Shown here one piece after another: positions 17,416 to 27,793 of a stretch of DNA of 60,246 nucleotides. Below the pieces are notes generated by a model. That model ran no database searches. It saw only the letters and a list, made by a program, of their open reading frames with translations, and was not told the origin of the DNA. Origin of the DNA: Candidatus Zhuqueibacterota bacterium. GTDB taxonomy: Bacteria > Zhuqueibacterota > Zhuqueibacteria > Zhuqueibacterales > Zhuqueibacteraceae. Each line of letters opens with the position of its first letter. Within the stretch, counting starts at the first letter, position 1. Location: the NCBI GenBank assembly GCA_022616415.1, contig JAKEEU010000424.1:1-60246 (forward strand), in the 5' to 3' direction. The translations under genes and the position numbers were made by a program.

Positions 17416-19380
17416 ATGGATAAAACACTTTCGTGCCTCGCTTTGATTGTCCTGCAAACCGCCGCCCTCGCACAAGATCTCTCTCATCATACGCTCGAAG
17501 CGCAACTCAAAGCGCAGCAATGGCTGCAACGCCGCGCGCTGGCTGCAACGGCAATCTCCAACTATGGCTATGACGCGGACTTTTATCATTTGCAGCTCAA
17601 AATCTTGCCGAGCACCAGTACGATTGAAGGCATTCTGTTAATGGAGGCCAAAAGTGAGGCCGCCGGTCTCGCCACCGTGCCGCTGGATTTTTATGCCAAT
17701 ATGCAAGTGCTCAGTGTTGGCGAGGACGCTGTCGCCTTCACGCGCAGCGGCAACGTTCTTTCTCTCACGCTCAAAAGCGCCGTTCAAAGCGGCGAGAAAT
17801 TTCGCGTCAGCGTGAGTTATCGCGGCCAGCCGGAAAGCGGCGGGTTCGGCGCGTTCACGTTTCGCGAGCACAACGGCGCGCCGATCATCGCCAGCCTCAG
17901 CGAGCCGTATTATGCTCGCCTTTGGCGGCCGTGCAAAGACACGCCGGTCGACAAGGCGGATTCGGTGCAAGTCGATCTCACCGTGCCCGAAAATTTGACC
18001 GCGGTTTCCAACGGCACGCTGGAAAATGTTCAAACCGCCGACGGCTGGAAAACTTTTTCGTGGAAAGAGCGCTATCCCATCACCACCTATCTTGTCTCGG
18101 TCGCGGTGAGCAATTACGCTGAATTTGGCGAGACGTTCACGTTTTCCGACGGCACGGCCATGCCGATCCGGCATTACGTGTATCCGGAAAATCTGGCGCA
18201 AGCGCAAGCGCAGCTCGCGGACACGCGCGACATGCTGGCATTTTTCAATCAGGCGTTCGGTGATTACCCTTTTAAAAAAGAAAAATACGGCCATGCGCAG
18301 TTTGCCTGGGGCGGCGGCATGGAGCATCAAACCATCACCAGCGTTGGCAGCTTTGGCGACGGCCTGATCGCACACGAGCTGGCGCACCAATGGTTCGGCG
18401 ATTTGATCACCATGAAATCATGGCAGGATATTTGGCTCAACGAAGGCTTTGCCACATACAGCGAAGGGCTTTACTACGAGCACCGCGACGGCCGGGAGAC
18501 CTATCAGGAATATATGACGATCATAAGTTCCGGCATCCCCTCGACGGGCAGTGTGTTCGTGCGGGATACGTCTTCGGTTTCGACGATCTTTAACTCCGGC
18601 CTGGTTTATCGCAAAGGCGCGTGGGTGCTGCATACGCTTCGTTACGAAATCGGCGATTCGGCTTTTTTCCGGCTGCTGCGGAGTTACGTAGCCGATCCCC
18701 GCTATCGTTTCGGCAACGCCACGACGGATGATTTCAAAAATCTCGCCGAGCAAATTTCCGGCAAGGAGCTGGATTGGTTCTTCGAGCAATGGATTTATCG
18801 CGCCGGCCGCCCGGAGCTGCGCTATGCGTGGAAATCGCAAGGCGCGCAGCTCACGTTGCGCATGCTGCAAGCTCAATCCGGCGAGGGCTATCGCCTGCCG
18901 CTCGAGCTGGTCGCCATCGCCGGCGCGGATACGTTTCATTTCGCATTCGAGCACAACGGTGGTTGCCAGGAATATATTTTTACGACGAGCCAGACGGTGG
19001 AACGCCTCGTCGTCGATCCGGATAATTGGGTGTTGAAGACTTTGCACCCCGTCGCGTTTGCCAATTTCACCAGCGACTGCAACCTCGTGCCGAGCATGTT
19101 CGCGCTGGAGCCGATTTATCCGAATCCCTTTGTCAGCGGGCAAAATCCGTTGCTGGTGAATTTTTCTTTGGGCCGCAATGAGAATGTTCGGCTCACGGTC
19201 TTTAATGTAATTGGGCAGGAGGTGGCGATGTTGTTGGCGGATCGCATCGCCGCCGGCAACTACACGCAGCCGTGGGATGGTCTGAAGGCCAACGGCGAGC
19301 CGGCGCCATCCGGCTTTTATTTTATCCGCCTGCAAACCGAAACCGCGCAATCGACGCGGCGGTTTGTGGTGTTGCGGTAA
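17416..19380 (+). CDS. M1 family zinc aminopeptidase with C-terminal sorting domain
   Basis: The product has 654 residues and is predicted to be exported (signal peptide ending near ALA at residue 19). The zinc-binding signature HELAHQWFGD is near residue 319, and the second glutamate follows 18 residues later (LNEGFATYSE). The substrate-binding GxMEN-type motif appears as GGGMEHQ. These residues define M1 metallopeptidases, which remove N-terminal amino acids from peptides. The last 85 residues (from LEPIYPNPF, then FNVIGQEVAMLL, SGFYFIRLQT and RRFVVLR) form a FlgD-like/type IX-type sorting domain, common in FCB-group bacteria. I infer a secreted or surface-attached peptidase for peptide scavenging. 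Confidence 0.9.
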   Translation: MDKTLSCLALIVLQTAALAQDLSHHTLEAQLKAQQWLQRRALAATAISNYGYDADFYHLQLKILPSTSTIEGILLMEAKSEAAGLATVPLDFYANMQVLSVGEDAVAFTRSGNVLSLTLKSAVQSGEKFRVSVSYRGQPESGGFGAFTFREHNGAPIIASLSEPYYARLWRPCKDTPVDKADSVQVDLTVPENLTAVSNGTLENVQTADGWKTFSWKERYPITTYLVSVAVSNYAEFGETFTFSDGTAMPIRHYVYPENLAQAQAQLADTRDMLAFFNQAFGDYPFKKEKYGHAQFAWGGGMEHQTITSVGSFGDGLIAHELAHQWFGDLITMKSWQDIWLNEGFATYSEGLYYEHRDGRETYQEYMTIISSGIPSTGSVFVRDTSSVSTIFNSGLVYRKGAWVLHTLRYEIGDSAFFRLLRSYVADPRYRFGNATTDDFKNLAEQISGKELDWFFEQWIYRAGRPELRYAWKSQGAQLTLRMLQAQSGEGYRLPLELVAIAGADTFHFAFEHNGGCQEYIFTTSQTVERLVVDPDNWVLKTLHPVAFANFTSDCNLVPSMFALEPIYPNPFVSGQNPLLVNFSLGRNENVRLTVFNVIGQEVAMLLADRIAAGNYTQPWDGLKANGEPAPSGFYFIRLQTETAQSTRRFVVLR

Positions 19381-19764
19381 GGTAACCCAGTCGGCCCGAC
19401 TGGAAAACCGCTGGAATTATTTCCACAAATTAAATGGCAAAATGAGTTAGGACAAAATAAATGCAATAGTTTTGCCCATAATCGTTTTGCCTTATATTTT
19501 CCCCAAGTTATTTCCCTCCGCATCTCACCCTCCCATTGGTATAATCTTTGTAGGCCATAGTCTGGATTGAATTTTGTTCAGAAAACAGGCGTTCGTTTAT
19601 TATAATTTAACGAATTTGTCTGTCGAGTTTGTAACAGGCCGTTCCTTCTCGACACAACCTGTCCGTATCACCTTAATGACGCTGAAATGTGACACGGTCT
19701 CATGATTTGGCGTCCGGGGATCGGCTTCGAAAGATTTCATCATTGTTACACCGCAGCTTAGGAT
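19381..19764. other. Gene-free stretch upstream of the 2052-aa protein
   Basis: No convincing gene is seen in these 384 nt. A short inverted repeat (CCAGTC/GACTGG around GGCC, about 19387-19402) directly follows the aminopeptidase stop and may be part of its 3' end. The remainder is AT-rich and probably carries the promoter of the next gene. Confidence 0.5.
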
Positions 19765-22700
19765 ATGCATCTCAGACGCGCAGCACAAGCTCCCTCGCCT
19801 TCATTCGCCTCGCCGAAGGGAATACGAAATGGGAATTCGAGTCAGAATTTTCCGTCCGTCACTTCCTATAGAAGGTATTTCTGGCTTGAAAAAAAATACT
19901 CTTTCAAACATTTGGCTCGCCGGCGTTTTCCCAAGCTTTCTCGGACGCTCTCACGGCGTAACGTTTTGCAGTGGACTGTTCTCTGCCTTGCAGTTTTTCT
20001 TTTCACGCCAAACTGGTTACATGCTGGGACCTTGCAAAACGTAGAAGTAATCCCTAAAAATGACACTGTAGGTGTTAGGACAACATACTTACTTTCCTTC
20101 CAAGCTCCGAGTGAACTACCCAGCAATGGCAAGATTTTAATTCATTTTCCTGCCGGATTTGATATTTCCGGAGTTTTGGTTGCAAGTAATGTAAAAAACT
20201 TGAATGGTGGTTTTGATGTAAGTGTTGATTTGGATAATGGCAATCGCATCGTCATTCTTGCGCGTGATAATACAGGTACGCCTCTCTCTGATGACAGCGT
20301 TGCTACTGTAAAGTTTTCAGTTGTTGGCAATCCGATTACCGCGAGTTCTTATAATTTTCCCTTAATTATAACCCAAGACGGAAATGGAAACGCCCTTGAT
20401 CAAATAGATTTTGGGATGTCAGTAACAATTAAAGCCGGGGCGTTGGATCATTTTTCTTTTTCCACAATCGGCAAGCAAATAGCTGATAAAGACATCCCTG
20501 CTTTCACGATCACCGCAAAAGATGCCTATGACAATAACGTCGCTTTAGGCGATTCGGTTTTTTTATCCGATAATACCGGTACGCTGACTCCTAAAAAAGT
20601 CTTTATAAGTGCATCGCAATCGTCGGTGACAGTCAATAACGCCAGAATTAGCAAAGGCCAACAAAGCGTCGTGATTACCGCGAAGGCGAAAACGACTGAA
20701 AAAATCGGCATGTCCAACGCTTTCAATGTCAATCAGATTAAGATTCTAACTATTGATACAACGCCAGCCACAGTTAGCCGAGGGCAACAGGGTATTCAAG
20801 TCAATATGACGGTGCTGAATGGCGGTCCGGATGACGTCAACTTGACCGGTGCACAATTGAGTTTTAAGCTTAGAAGTAATGGCAATTCTGTTAGCCCCCA
20901 GTATACCGTCACTCCACCTCCATCTTCAACTATTCCGGGGAATTTTTCCACGCAAACCTTGAAATTTCTGGTTGCGATCAGCTCCAGCGCCACGACCGGG
21001 CAAATTGATATTAATGGCAGTGTCACTGGCAACATATCTGGCGACGGCACACTAAGCGACACAGATGCTGATTCAGCAGATTCGTGGATCGTGCAATTGC
21101 GTCCGAGCCTCAGCTATGCCAGTGGCCTTTTCCCCAAACAGGTCACTCCCGGCGGCTTCTTTGAATTCCAAGTGCCGGTCAAAAATATTGCCGGCGCGGC
21201 AACGTTGGAATTAAAATCGGATTCAACCACATTTACTTTCAACGACTCCGATGGTGATGTATTCACGGCCAAGCTGGACGCTAATCGTGGCACGCAGCTC
21301 GTTGGCAACAATACTGCCACAACGTTGACGTTCCGGCGTGGACAGATTCCAAACAGCATGGCGCAAACCTCTTACGCACCGCGAGTCAGATTGATCGGCA
21401 CTCATAACGGTGCGCGCTTGGATACATCATTGACCCTCCCCAAAGAACTATTCGTCGGCCAGGCGCCGCCTTTGCAAATTGTCGAGGTCATCTCTTCGCA
21501 GGATAACGTAACCCGGGGAATGGATAAGGATTGGACGATCTCGTTGCGTGTTCAAAACAATACGAGCGCCGCCGTCACTTTGCAAAATACGGCGCTTTCC
21601 TTTGTCAAATTGGGGACGGGCGGCGGACCGGATGCCGCTTATCAAATCACTAAACCGACACATTTCGAGAATTCAGGTACCACGACATTAGCTGCGAATG
21701 CGACCGAGGCGCTAGTTTTCCAAATTATCAAGACGGGCATAATTACGGGAGCCATGGCCGTCTTTGCCGAAGTTTTTGTCAACGAGCTGACCGATCCCGC
21801 CGAAAGCAACGGAACACAAAAGAGCATTTTGGTGCAAACTCCGGCCAGGCTCAGTGTCTCCTTGCAAGCTTCACAAGATAGTGTTACACAAGGCCAAACG
21901 CAGCCGTGGAAAGTCACCATGAGAATCAAAAATGATGGCGAGAGCCGGGTTGAAGTGATTTTAAACGGCGACTCAACACGTACCAGTCTTGCTTCGGCTG
22001 GGCATCAAGTTTTGCCGCCATCTGATACGGTCATTATCCCTGGGGACAGCGCCAAAACTTTGGATTTCACCGTCATCCAAACCAATCCGGCAACGTCGGC
22101 AGCGCGCGTCGATACTATTCACGGTCAAGTTTATGCTTGGGAAATCAATAGTGGTATCCGGTATTTTGACGATACTGCCGATAGCGGTAAAATTTTAATC
22201 ACCCTGCAGCCCAAAGCCAATGTTCAGATTGATGGTGCAGAGCTGGCAGAAGTATTCAATGGCAATACAGTGAATGTTGGACAGCAATTCAAAGTCCGCG
22301 TCAAGGTTCGGCAAACCGTCGCCGGCGCGGAGAAAGTTGATTCGGTGCGTGTACAACTGAGCGCCTCGGGACAAGGAATTGTCGATATACCTGAAACCAT
22401 TCGCACCTTGACCGATTTGACGCAATGGCTGGATTTCGAGGTGACTGCCAACAGCGCGGGATCAATACTATTTGAGGCCGGCATCACCGCAGCTTTCTCT
22501 GCCAATACTAAAGACAATACCGTACAATTTGCCACAAATCAAGCATCGGTCCCTGCTAATATTCAACAACCCGGCGAACTGCAAATCGGTTCTATCACCA
22601 CCTCGGTAAGCAATGTGCGTTTCGGACGAACGGTGCCGTGGTCTATCTCCGTGCCAATTGAGAATATCGGGGAAGGCACTTTGATTATCGATTCCTCGCG

Positions 22701-25700
22701 CGTGACGGTCACGATTGGCAATGCGCCGCAAAATGATTACAAGATCAACTCTCCGATAGGAACGATCACGCTCGCTGGCGGCCAAACCAAAACGTTGCAA
22801 TACACCGTGACCCAAACCGGCTACACTGGCGGCACCGCGACGCTCACGGCGATTTTGAGCGTGCTCGACAAAAACAGCAACACCACATCACAAGTGAGCG
22901 GGACCGGGACGATTACCGTCGTCTCTTCAGCGCTGGTGAAAATTCTCCGCACTGACTTTCCGGGCACGATCAATCGCATGCCGGAGAGCCAAATCGCTTT
23001 GGTTGACACCAAACAGGTTTTCAGTATCGAAGTGACGGTGGAAAATACCGGGCTCGAAGTGGTAGACACAGCTTATGTGTCGCTCACCCATTCCGGCAAT
23101 TCTACACTTCTCAACTCACGAGCCAAAGCGATCAAAATGGCGACGAACGGCGGCACCGCAAAAGCCATTTTCAAAGTGCGTGCGGGTGGCGCAGCCAATA
23201 CCGAAACTTTTGTCGCCCATCTTGATTCTGCCGTGACGCAGCAAGGCGGGGCAAGCGCCGCCGTCGGCGTCGCGGTGGATAGCACCGCAGTCGTCCGCAT
23301 CGAGCTGCCGGCGAAATTGCAAATGAGCCTTTCCACTAATGTGCCGAACGATGTGTTGACGACAAGTCAAACGTTTACGCTGCGCGCCGTGGTGAAGAAT
23401 CTGGGTCAAGCGCAAACCGACAGTAGCGGTATGTTGGAGATTCTGTCGAACCCCAATTTCCAGTTGTTGGCCAATCAAACGCCAGCCATACAAAGTTTTG
23501 TCGTCGGCGACACGGTGAAATGGCAAATTCAAGCGCCGCCGCAGCAAAGACCGAGGGATACGCTGCGCGTCCAAATATCTCCGCCGCGCAGCAAAAACTC
23601 CGGCGCCAGGGTTCAGGTCGAAGATTCGGTCGCGACGCTGGTGGTGGGCACGTTCAATTCGCTGTTGCAGATTACGACCACGTCGGTCATGGAGCCACTC
23701 GGCGCGCAGGATCGCGTCATCTCCACCGAGCAATTTTTTACGATCAAATCGCAAATTAGCGCCAGCAACGATCTGACGAATAAAACCGTGACGCTAACGT
23801 TGCCGGACGGCTATGGTTTTGGCTCCGGCCAGGACTCCACCAAAGCCATCCCCGACAGCGGCACAGTCTATTGGGAGGTGCAAGCGCCAACCGACGCGGA
23901 GCCCAATTCGGTGGATCTAAAAGTGACCGCCAAAGCGAGGGATGGCCAAGAACAACCGAAGCAAAGCCAGGACACGCTGGCGATTACTACGAAGCGGCGT
24001 GCCATCCTCAATTTGACGCCGGGGATCAGTGAGCCGGCGGGCGCGCGCAACGGCGTGCTCTCCGCCGGGCAAGCTTTCACGCTTTCTGCTATTCTCGCCA
24101 ATACCGGTGAAGCCAACCTCGGTGACACGGCGACGGTTGCGTTGGATTTGGGCAACACCGGAATCTCACTCCTGGCGTCGCCGATACGGACTGTTGTCTT
24201 TACGCCAGAAAGCCAGGTAAAAACGATCACGTGGCCGGCGGCCGCTCCTAATCAACCGAGGAGTGCTTCTGACATCATATTCAGAATTACGCGGCTGCCA
24301 TTGGACGAAAATACCAACAAGGCGGCGCCGCCGGTAAAAAATCCTGTCACTTTCAATTTGACCACGGTCGCGCGCGGCAGCATTGCCATCGGCAATCTGC
24401 GTATTGTTTCGCCGCCAGGCGCTAGAGATAATGTGTTGAGCACAGATCAGGATTTTGTTGTGAGCGATTCCATTTTCTGGACAAACGCCACCCAAATTGA
24501 CGCCAAGTTGTCTTTGCCTACAGATTTCAGCACCGACATCGAAACCCAATCTTTAACCAATGTTCCCGCCAAAGGCTCAGCGAAACTTTCCTGGCGTGTT
24601 CGTGCTCCTGGAGAGAAGGTGCAAAGCGCCGAGTTGAAGCTCGTAGTGACCGCCATGGATGCGCATAACGATATCTCGGCGCTCGCGCCGGCTGCGGCTA
24701 ATGTGCTGGTGAACGTGCAGCAGCGCGCCGATCCGCGCCTGCGCGCTTTCATCTCGAATCCGTCCGCGGCGACCGACGGCGTGGTCAGCGTCGGGCAGCC
24801 TTTTGAAGTGACGGCGGTGATCGAAAATAATGGACAGGCGCTTTTATCCGGCGACGCGACCGTCAGTATCGAGCTGCCGCGTCTTGTCGGTTATCGCATG
24901 GCCGATGGGCAAGATATCGTTCAAACTTCGGATAGCGGCAAATTTACTTGGTGGGTGCAAGCGCGGCCGACCATTTCCGCCCAGACAGATTTTATTGAAT
25001 TCAATCTCGTGAAAGCGCCGCGTGATACCAATACCAACCAACTGGCAGCGAGCACGCAGACCGCGTTTCAACTGGCGGTGCGCACCGAAGCCAAAACGCT
25101 GCTGGCCGAAAAAGTGGGGCGCACCGGCGGCCCGACGTTTCGCGGCCAAACGAATTTGCCTTTGCTGCGCATAAAACTGACCAATCCCGGCGGCCCCGGC
25201 TCCAGCAATCTCGTGCTGCGAAAACTGCTCGTCACTTTGCGTGATCGTGGCAACACCGTGGTGCCATCGTACCAAGCACTCAAAGCCATACGCGTGGTCG
25301 ACGATGCCAAGCGCGACACGCTTTACGGCGAGTTAACCGGTATCGTAACAGCGGATCCGTTGGCAGTGAACTTTGCCAAAACGGTTGTCATCAAACCGGG
25401 CGCGCCGGACACGATTGCGATTTTGGGAGACATTGCCGACAATGCCGAGGCAGGAAATTTCCGCGTGGCTTTCGACAGCAGCTTCGATTTCGAGGTGGTG
25501 GATCAAGATTCCGGCAGTGTGGTCATCGTTCAGGATAAAGACGGCCACAGCGGGCCCGGTTTCAACCTTGACTCTGATTTGGCCGTCCTGTTTGATTCGG
25601 AGCCGCAAAGATCCTTCTATAATTATCCGAACCCGCTCAAGCCCGGAAACAATAACACGCGGGGCGAGGGGACGCATTTCATTTATAATCTGCCGGAAGC

Positions 25701-25923
25701 CTCCGCCGGCGAGCTGAAGATTTTCACTTTGCTCGGTGAGCTGGTGTGGGAAACTTCGTTTTCTGCTAATGACCCTGCCGGGCGCGCCGGCGGCCACAAA
25801 CTCGACCTTTTCTGGAACGGCTATAACGGCGCTAATATAAAAGTTTTGAACGGCGTTTACATCGCCTTGCTGAAAACGCCGAAATATGGGACGTTTATGA
25901 CGAAGGTGGCGGTAGTGAAGTAA
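19765..25923 (+). CDS. Giant surface protein of repeated Ig/CARDB-like domains with sorting tail
   Basis: The frame codes for up to 2052 residues. A signal-anchor segment (VLQWTVLCLAVFLFTPNWLHAG) lies near residues 69-90, so either the true start is downstream of 19765 or the protein has an unusually long leader; no in-frame ATG lies close to the signal. The body holds about 12 modules of roughly 120-150 residues with openings such as SQDNVTRGMDKDWTISLRVQN, SQDSVTQGQTQPWKVTMRIKN and LSTDQDFVVSDSIFW, resembling CARDB/invasin-like beta domains. The last 100 residues (NYPNPLKPG, FTLLGELVWE, LNGVYIALLK, KVAVVK) are a FlgD-like/sorting domain. A structural cell-surface role is likely; no enzyme motif is seen. 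Confidence 0.8.
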   Translation: MHLRRAAQAPSPSFASPKGIRNGNSSQNFPSVTSYRRYFWLEKKYSFKHLARRRFPKLSRTLSRRNVLQWTVLCLAVFLFTPNWLHAGTLQNVEVIPKNDTVGVRTTYLLSFQAPSELPSNGKILIHFPAGFDISGVLVASNVKNLNGGFDVSVDLDNGNRIVILARDNTGTPLSDDSVATVKFSVVGNPITASSYNFPLIITQDGNGNALDQIDFGMSVTIKAGALDHFSFSTIGKQIADKDIPAFTITAKDAYDNNVALGDSVFLSDNTGTLTPKKVFISASQSSVTVNNARISKGQQSVVITAKAKTTEKIGMSNAFNVNQIKILTIDTTPATVSRGQQGIQVNMTVLNGGPDDVNLTGAQLSFKLRSNGNSVSPQYTVTPPPSSTIPGNFSTQTLKFLVAISSSATTGQIDINGSVTGNISGDGTLSDTDADSADSWIVQLRPSLSYASGLFPKQVTPGGFFEFQVPVKNIAGAATLELKSDSTTFTFNDSDGDVFTAKLDANRGTQLVGNNTATTLTFRRGQIPNSMAQTSYAPRVRLIGTHNGARLDTSLTLPKELFVGQAPPLQIVEVISSQDNVTRGMDKDWTISLRVQNNTSAAVTLQNTALSFVKLGTGGGPDAAYQITKPTHFENSGTTTLAANATEALVFQIIKTGIITGAMAVFAEVFVNELTDPAESNGTQKSILVQTPARLSVSLQASQDSVTQGQTQPWKVTMRIKNDGESRVEVILNGDSTRTSLASAGHQVLPPSDTVIIPGDSAKTLDFTVIQTNPATSAARVDTIHGQVYAWEINSGIRYFDDTADSGKILITLQPKANVQIDGAELAEVFNGNTVNVGQQFKVRVKVRQTVAGAEKVDSVRVQLSASGQGIVDIPETIRTLTDLTQWLDFEVTANSAGSILFEAGITAAFSANTKDNTVQFATNQASVPANIQQPGELQIGSITTSVSNVRFGRTVPWSISVPIENIGEGTLIIDSSRVTVTIGNAPQNDYKINSPIGTITLAGGQTKTLQYTVTQTGYTGGTATLTAILSVLDKNSNTTSQVSGTGTITVVSSALVKILRTDFPGTINRMPESQIALVDTKQVFSIEVTVENTGLEVVDTAYVSLTHSGNSTLLNSRAKAIKMATNGGTAKAIFKVRAGGAANTETFVAHLDSAVTQQGGASAAVGVAVDSTAVVRIELPAKLQMSLSTNVPNDVLTTSQTFTLRAVVKNLGQAQTDSSGMLEILSNPNFQLLANQTPAIQSFVVGDTVKWQIQAPPQQRPRDTLRVQISPPRSKNSGARVQVEDSVATLVVGTFNSLLQITTTSVMEPLGAQDRVISTEQFFTIKSQISASNDLTNKTVTLTLPDGYGFGSGQDSTKAIPDSGTVYWEVQAPTDAEPNSVDLKVTAKARDGQEQPKQSQDTLAITTKRRAILNLTPGISEPAGARNGVLSAGQAFTLSAILANTGEANLGDTATVALDLGNTGISLLASPIRTVVFTPESQVKTITWPAAAPNQPRSASDIIFRITRLPLDENTNKAAPPVKNPVTFNLTTVARGSIAIGNLRIVSPPGARDNVLSTDQDFVVSDSIFWTNATQIDAKLSLPTDFSTDIETQSLTNVPAKGSAKLSWRVRAPGEKVQSAELKLVVTAMDAHNDISALAPAAANVLVNVQQRADPRLRAFISNPSAATDGVVSVGQPFEVTAVIENNGQALLSGDATVSIELPRLVGYRMADGQDIVQTSDSGKFTWWVQARPTISAQTDFIEFNLVKAPRDTNTNQLAASTQTAFQLAVRTEAKTLLAEKVGRTGGPTFRGQTNLPLLRIKLTNPGGPGSSNLVLRKLLVTLRDRGNTVVPSYQALKAIRVVDDAKRDTLYGELTGIVTADPLAVNFAKTVVIKPGAPDTIAILGDIADNAEAGNFRVAFDSSFDFEVVDQDSGSVVIVQDKDGHSGPGFNLDSDLAVLFDSEPQRSFYNYPNPLKPGNNNTRGEGTHFIYNLPEASAGELKIFTLLGELVWETSFSANDPAGRAGGHKLDLFWNGYNGANIKVLNGVYIALLKTPKYGTFMTKVAVVK

Positions 25924-25971
25924 CAACCAAGAAAAAAAGAGAAAAGCAAATGGCAAAAAGATCGCATCAAG

Positions 25972-26068
25972 CTTTAGGGGTGGGATAAAATAACTTTCTC
26001 ATATTGGAATTTCTCTACGCAGAAAAATCATTGAGAAATGTCCAACTTGTTTAATCCCACCCCCTTAG
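25972..26068. repeat. Inverted repeat spanning the 3' end of mobA
   Basis: An arm at 25972-25989 (around TTAGGGGTGGGATAAA) matches in inverse an arm at 26050-26068 inside the last codons of mobA, with one inserted and one changed base. The spacer is 60 nt. It lies between two convergent genes and may act as a bidirectional terminator or be a REP-like repeat. Confidence 0.5.
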
Positions 26069-26666
26069 AGAGTTTTGCCAAATCTTCCTGCGCATTGAGG
26101 TTGAGCAACGCCTCCGGCTTCGTGAGCAAGACGCGATGAAGCGATAACTGCGCGAGCACCACCCTCACACTTCGCTGCCCGCCAAGCAGCGCTGCCTCAA
26201 CCAATGGCAAAGTTGATTTTGACCACAGCGCGCAGAGCGGCTGCAAGCCTTCCGCCGTTTCAGGCAGAATAACCTGTGCTCCCTTCTCTTCTTTATTCTT
26301 GTTGAAAAGCGCGGCGCCTATCTCCTCGATAACGGCTGTCCGTAGACACGGAAAATCACAAGCGAGAAAAAAATTCCATTCGCATGGCGAGTGCGAGAGT
26401 CCGGCATGAATTCCCGCCAATGGCCCGGCGTTGGGATAGTTGTCAGGCAGGGCCGGCAGGCCAAGATGAGCATACTCCGCCGGCGAATGCGTCACGATGA
26501 AAACCGGATTGCCCGGCGGAATCGCCGCGATCACGATTTCGATCACCGCCCGCCCGTCAATCTTGAACAACGCTTTGTTCTCACCAAAGCGCCGGCTTTT
26601 GCCGCCGGCTAAAATATAAAAATTTATGGCGGGCGCTCTTCGCTCGCTCGAATCGGTGTTGCTCAT
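26028..26666 (-). CDS. mobA: Molybdenum cofactor guanylyltransferase
   Basis: This protein of 212 residues attaches GMP to molybdopterin to give the guanine dinucleotide cofactor. The nucleotide-binding signature LAGGKSRRFGENKAL is at residues 19-33, followed by the DNYPNAGPLAGIHAGL and LACDFPCL segments that bind GTP and metal. The length and motif order are normal for MobA. The start codon shares one base with the stop of the upstream kinase-like gene (TGATG), so the two are cotranslated. The molybdoenzyme served by this cofactor is not in the window. Confidence 0.88.
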   Translation of the reverse strand: MSNTDSSERRAPAINFYILAGGKSRRFGENKALFKIDGRAVIEIVIAAIPPGNPVFIVTHSPAEYAHLGLPALPDNYPNAGPLAGIHAGLSHSPCEWNFFLACDFPCLRTAVIEEIGAALFNKNKEEKGAQVILPETAEGLQPLCALWSKSTLPLVEAALLGGQRSVRVVLAQLSLHRVLLTKPEALLNLNAQEDLAKLSKGVGLNKLDISQ

Positions 26667-27412
26667 CAGGCGATCACTTTTTTGCCGGGCGGCAAAGCGG
26701 TTTTTAATTTGATCTCGGCGGCGCGAATGATCATCTCCACCGCGGCATCGAGATCGAGGTGCTCGGCGTTCAGGATCACGTCATAAGCGAGCGGGTCGGC
26801 GATATCACGATGGAAATGATGGCGGATGAACGCGGCATATTCACTGTTGCGCCGCGTAATTTCCCGCAGCGCCTCCGCCTCCGTTACGCCGCGAAGCTGC
26901 ACGTAATTGTGGGCGCACACCGGCGTTGGCGCCACCACACGCACGCGCAAGCCATGTTGCGGCGGCAAAACGAAATTGGCGCCGTGGCCGACGATCACGG
27001 CGTTGCCGTGGCGGGCGATGGCGCTCAATACGTGCACCAGATGAAAAATATAATGCGTGCCATCCCAAGTTTGCAAAGTGAATAGATTTTGCACGTAAGT
27101 TTGCAGCTCGCTGCGCACGCTCTCGTCGAACAGCGCCACGATATCTTCCCGCGTTTTGGCCTCGCTGGCAATCGCCTCCACGACTTCGTGATCGAAATGT
27201 TGCCAGCCGAGTTTTTCAGCGACGCGCTTGGAAATTTCGAGGCCGCCGCTGCCGTAATCACGCGAGAAAGAAATATAAAACCCCTGCGCCTGCGCTTGCC
27301 GGCCGGTGGAAGGCGTTGCCGCTTCTTGCCGGTATTCCTGCTGCGCCTCCCAGAGCCGCATGTGCCGCGTAATCAAATTTTGGACGTTAAGATTTTGTGA
27401 GATTTTGGTCAT
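26666..27412 (-). CDS. Cytidylate kinase-like family protein
   Basis: The protein has 248 residues from ATG 27412, which has GAGG upstream. It matches the cytidylate-kinase-like family (CMP kinase 2): ISFSRDYGSGGLEISKRVAEKLGWQHFD contains a P-loop variant, and HGNAVIVGHGANFVL, LRVRVVAP, ITRRNSEYAAFIRHHF and YDVILNAEHLDLDAAVEMI follow in family order. Such proteins are thought to phosphorylate small molecules, but their substrate is often unproven. It is cotranslated with mobA, which may hint at a role in cofactor metabolism. Confidence 0.8.
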   Translation of the reverse strand: MTKISQNLNVQNLITRHMRLWEAQQEYRQEAATPSTGRQAQAQGFYISFSRDYGSGGLEISKRVAEKLGWQHFDHEVVEAIASEAKTREDIVALFDESVRSELQTYVQNLFTLQTWDGTHYIFHLVHVLSAIARHGNAVIVGHGANFVLPPQHGLRVRVVAPTPVCAHNYVQLRGVTEAEALREITRRNSEYAAFIRHHFHRDIADPLAYDVILNAEHLDLDAAVEMIIRAAEIKLKTALPPGKKVIA

Positions 27413-27579
27413 GGGGCGCCTCGTTGAGATTTGGAAATAATTCCTGACGATCAATATCGAATAGCCGCTTGGGGTTGCCATGAGTGGCTAAACGCCGTTA
27501 ATGATATTTTAAATATTTTGCCGGCTAAAAGCAAGCGCCACTTCGTGTTTGATGACATTTTGGAAAACCACCAATAACT

Positions 27580-27721
27580 TGAGGCATTATCCTGCGACGT
27601 AAGGCCTCAGACGTGGGTGGAAGAACACCGTCCGGACGCTTTGTCATTCGCGATTCTGGCGAGCTAACGAAGCTTAGCGTCCGGACGGTCCACCTATAAA
27701 TCTGAGGCATTACCCTGCGAC
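27580..27721. repeat. Dispersed palindromic element, family B, copy 2
   Basis: The core arms ACCGTCCGGACGCT (27627-27640) and AGCGTCCGGACGGT (27676-27689) match those of copy 1, but enclose a longer 35-nt loop. Flanking GGGTGG/CCACCT and GCCTCAGA/TCTGAGGC pairs are as in copy 1. A 19-nt direct repeat with one mismatch (TGAGGCATTAYCCTGCGAC, 27580-27598 and 27703-27721) borders the element. The surrounding 27413-27793 stretch has no gene. Confidence 0.75.
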
Positions 27722-27793
27722 AGGGAAAATGTTTGCTTATCTCGTGAATTTTTGTTAACATGAAAAATTGATGATGAGAAAAATCGAATCAAC

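Noticed and set aside
17638..18390. 250-codon minus-strand frame opposite the M1 peptidase.
   Set aside because: The peptidase motifs on the plus strand account for this region.
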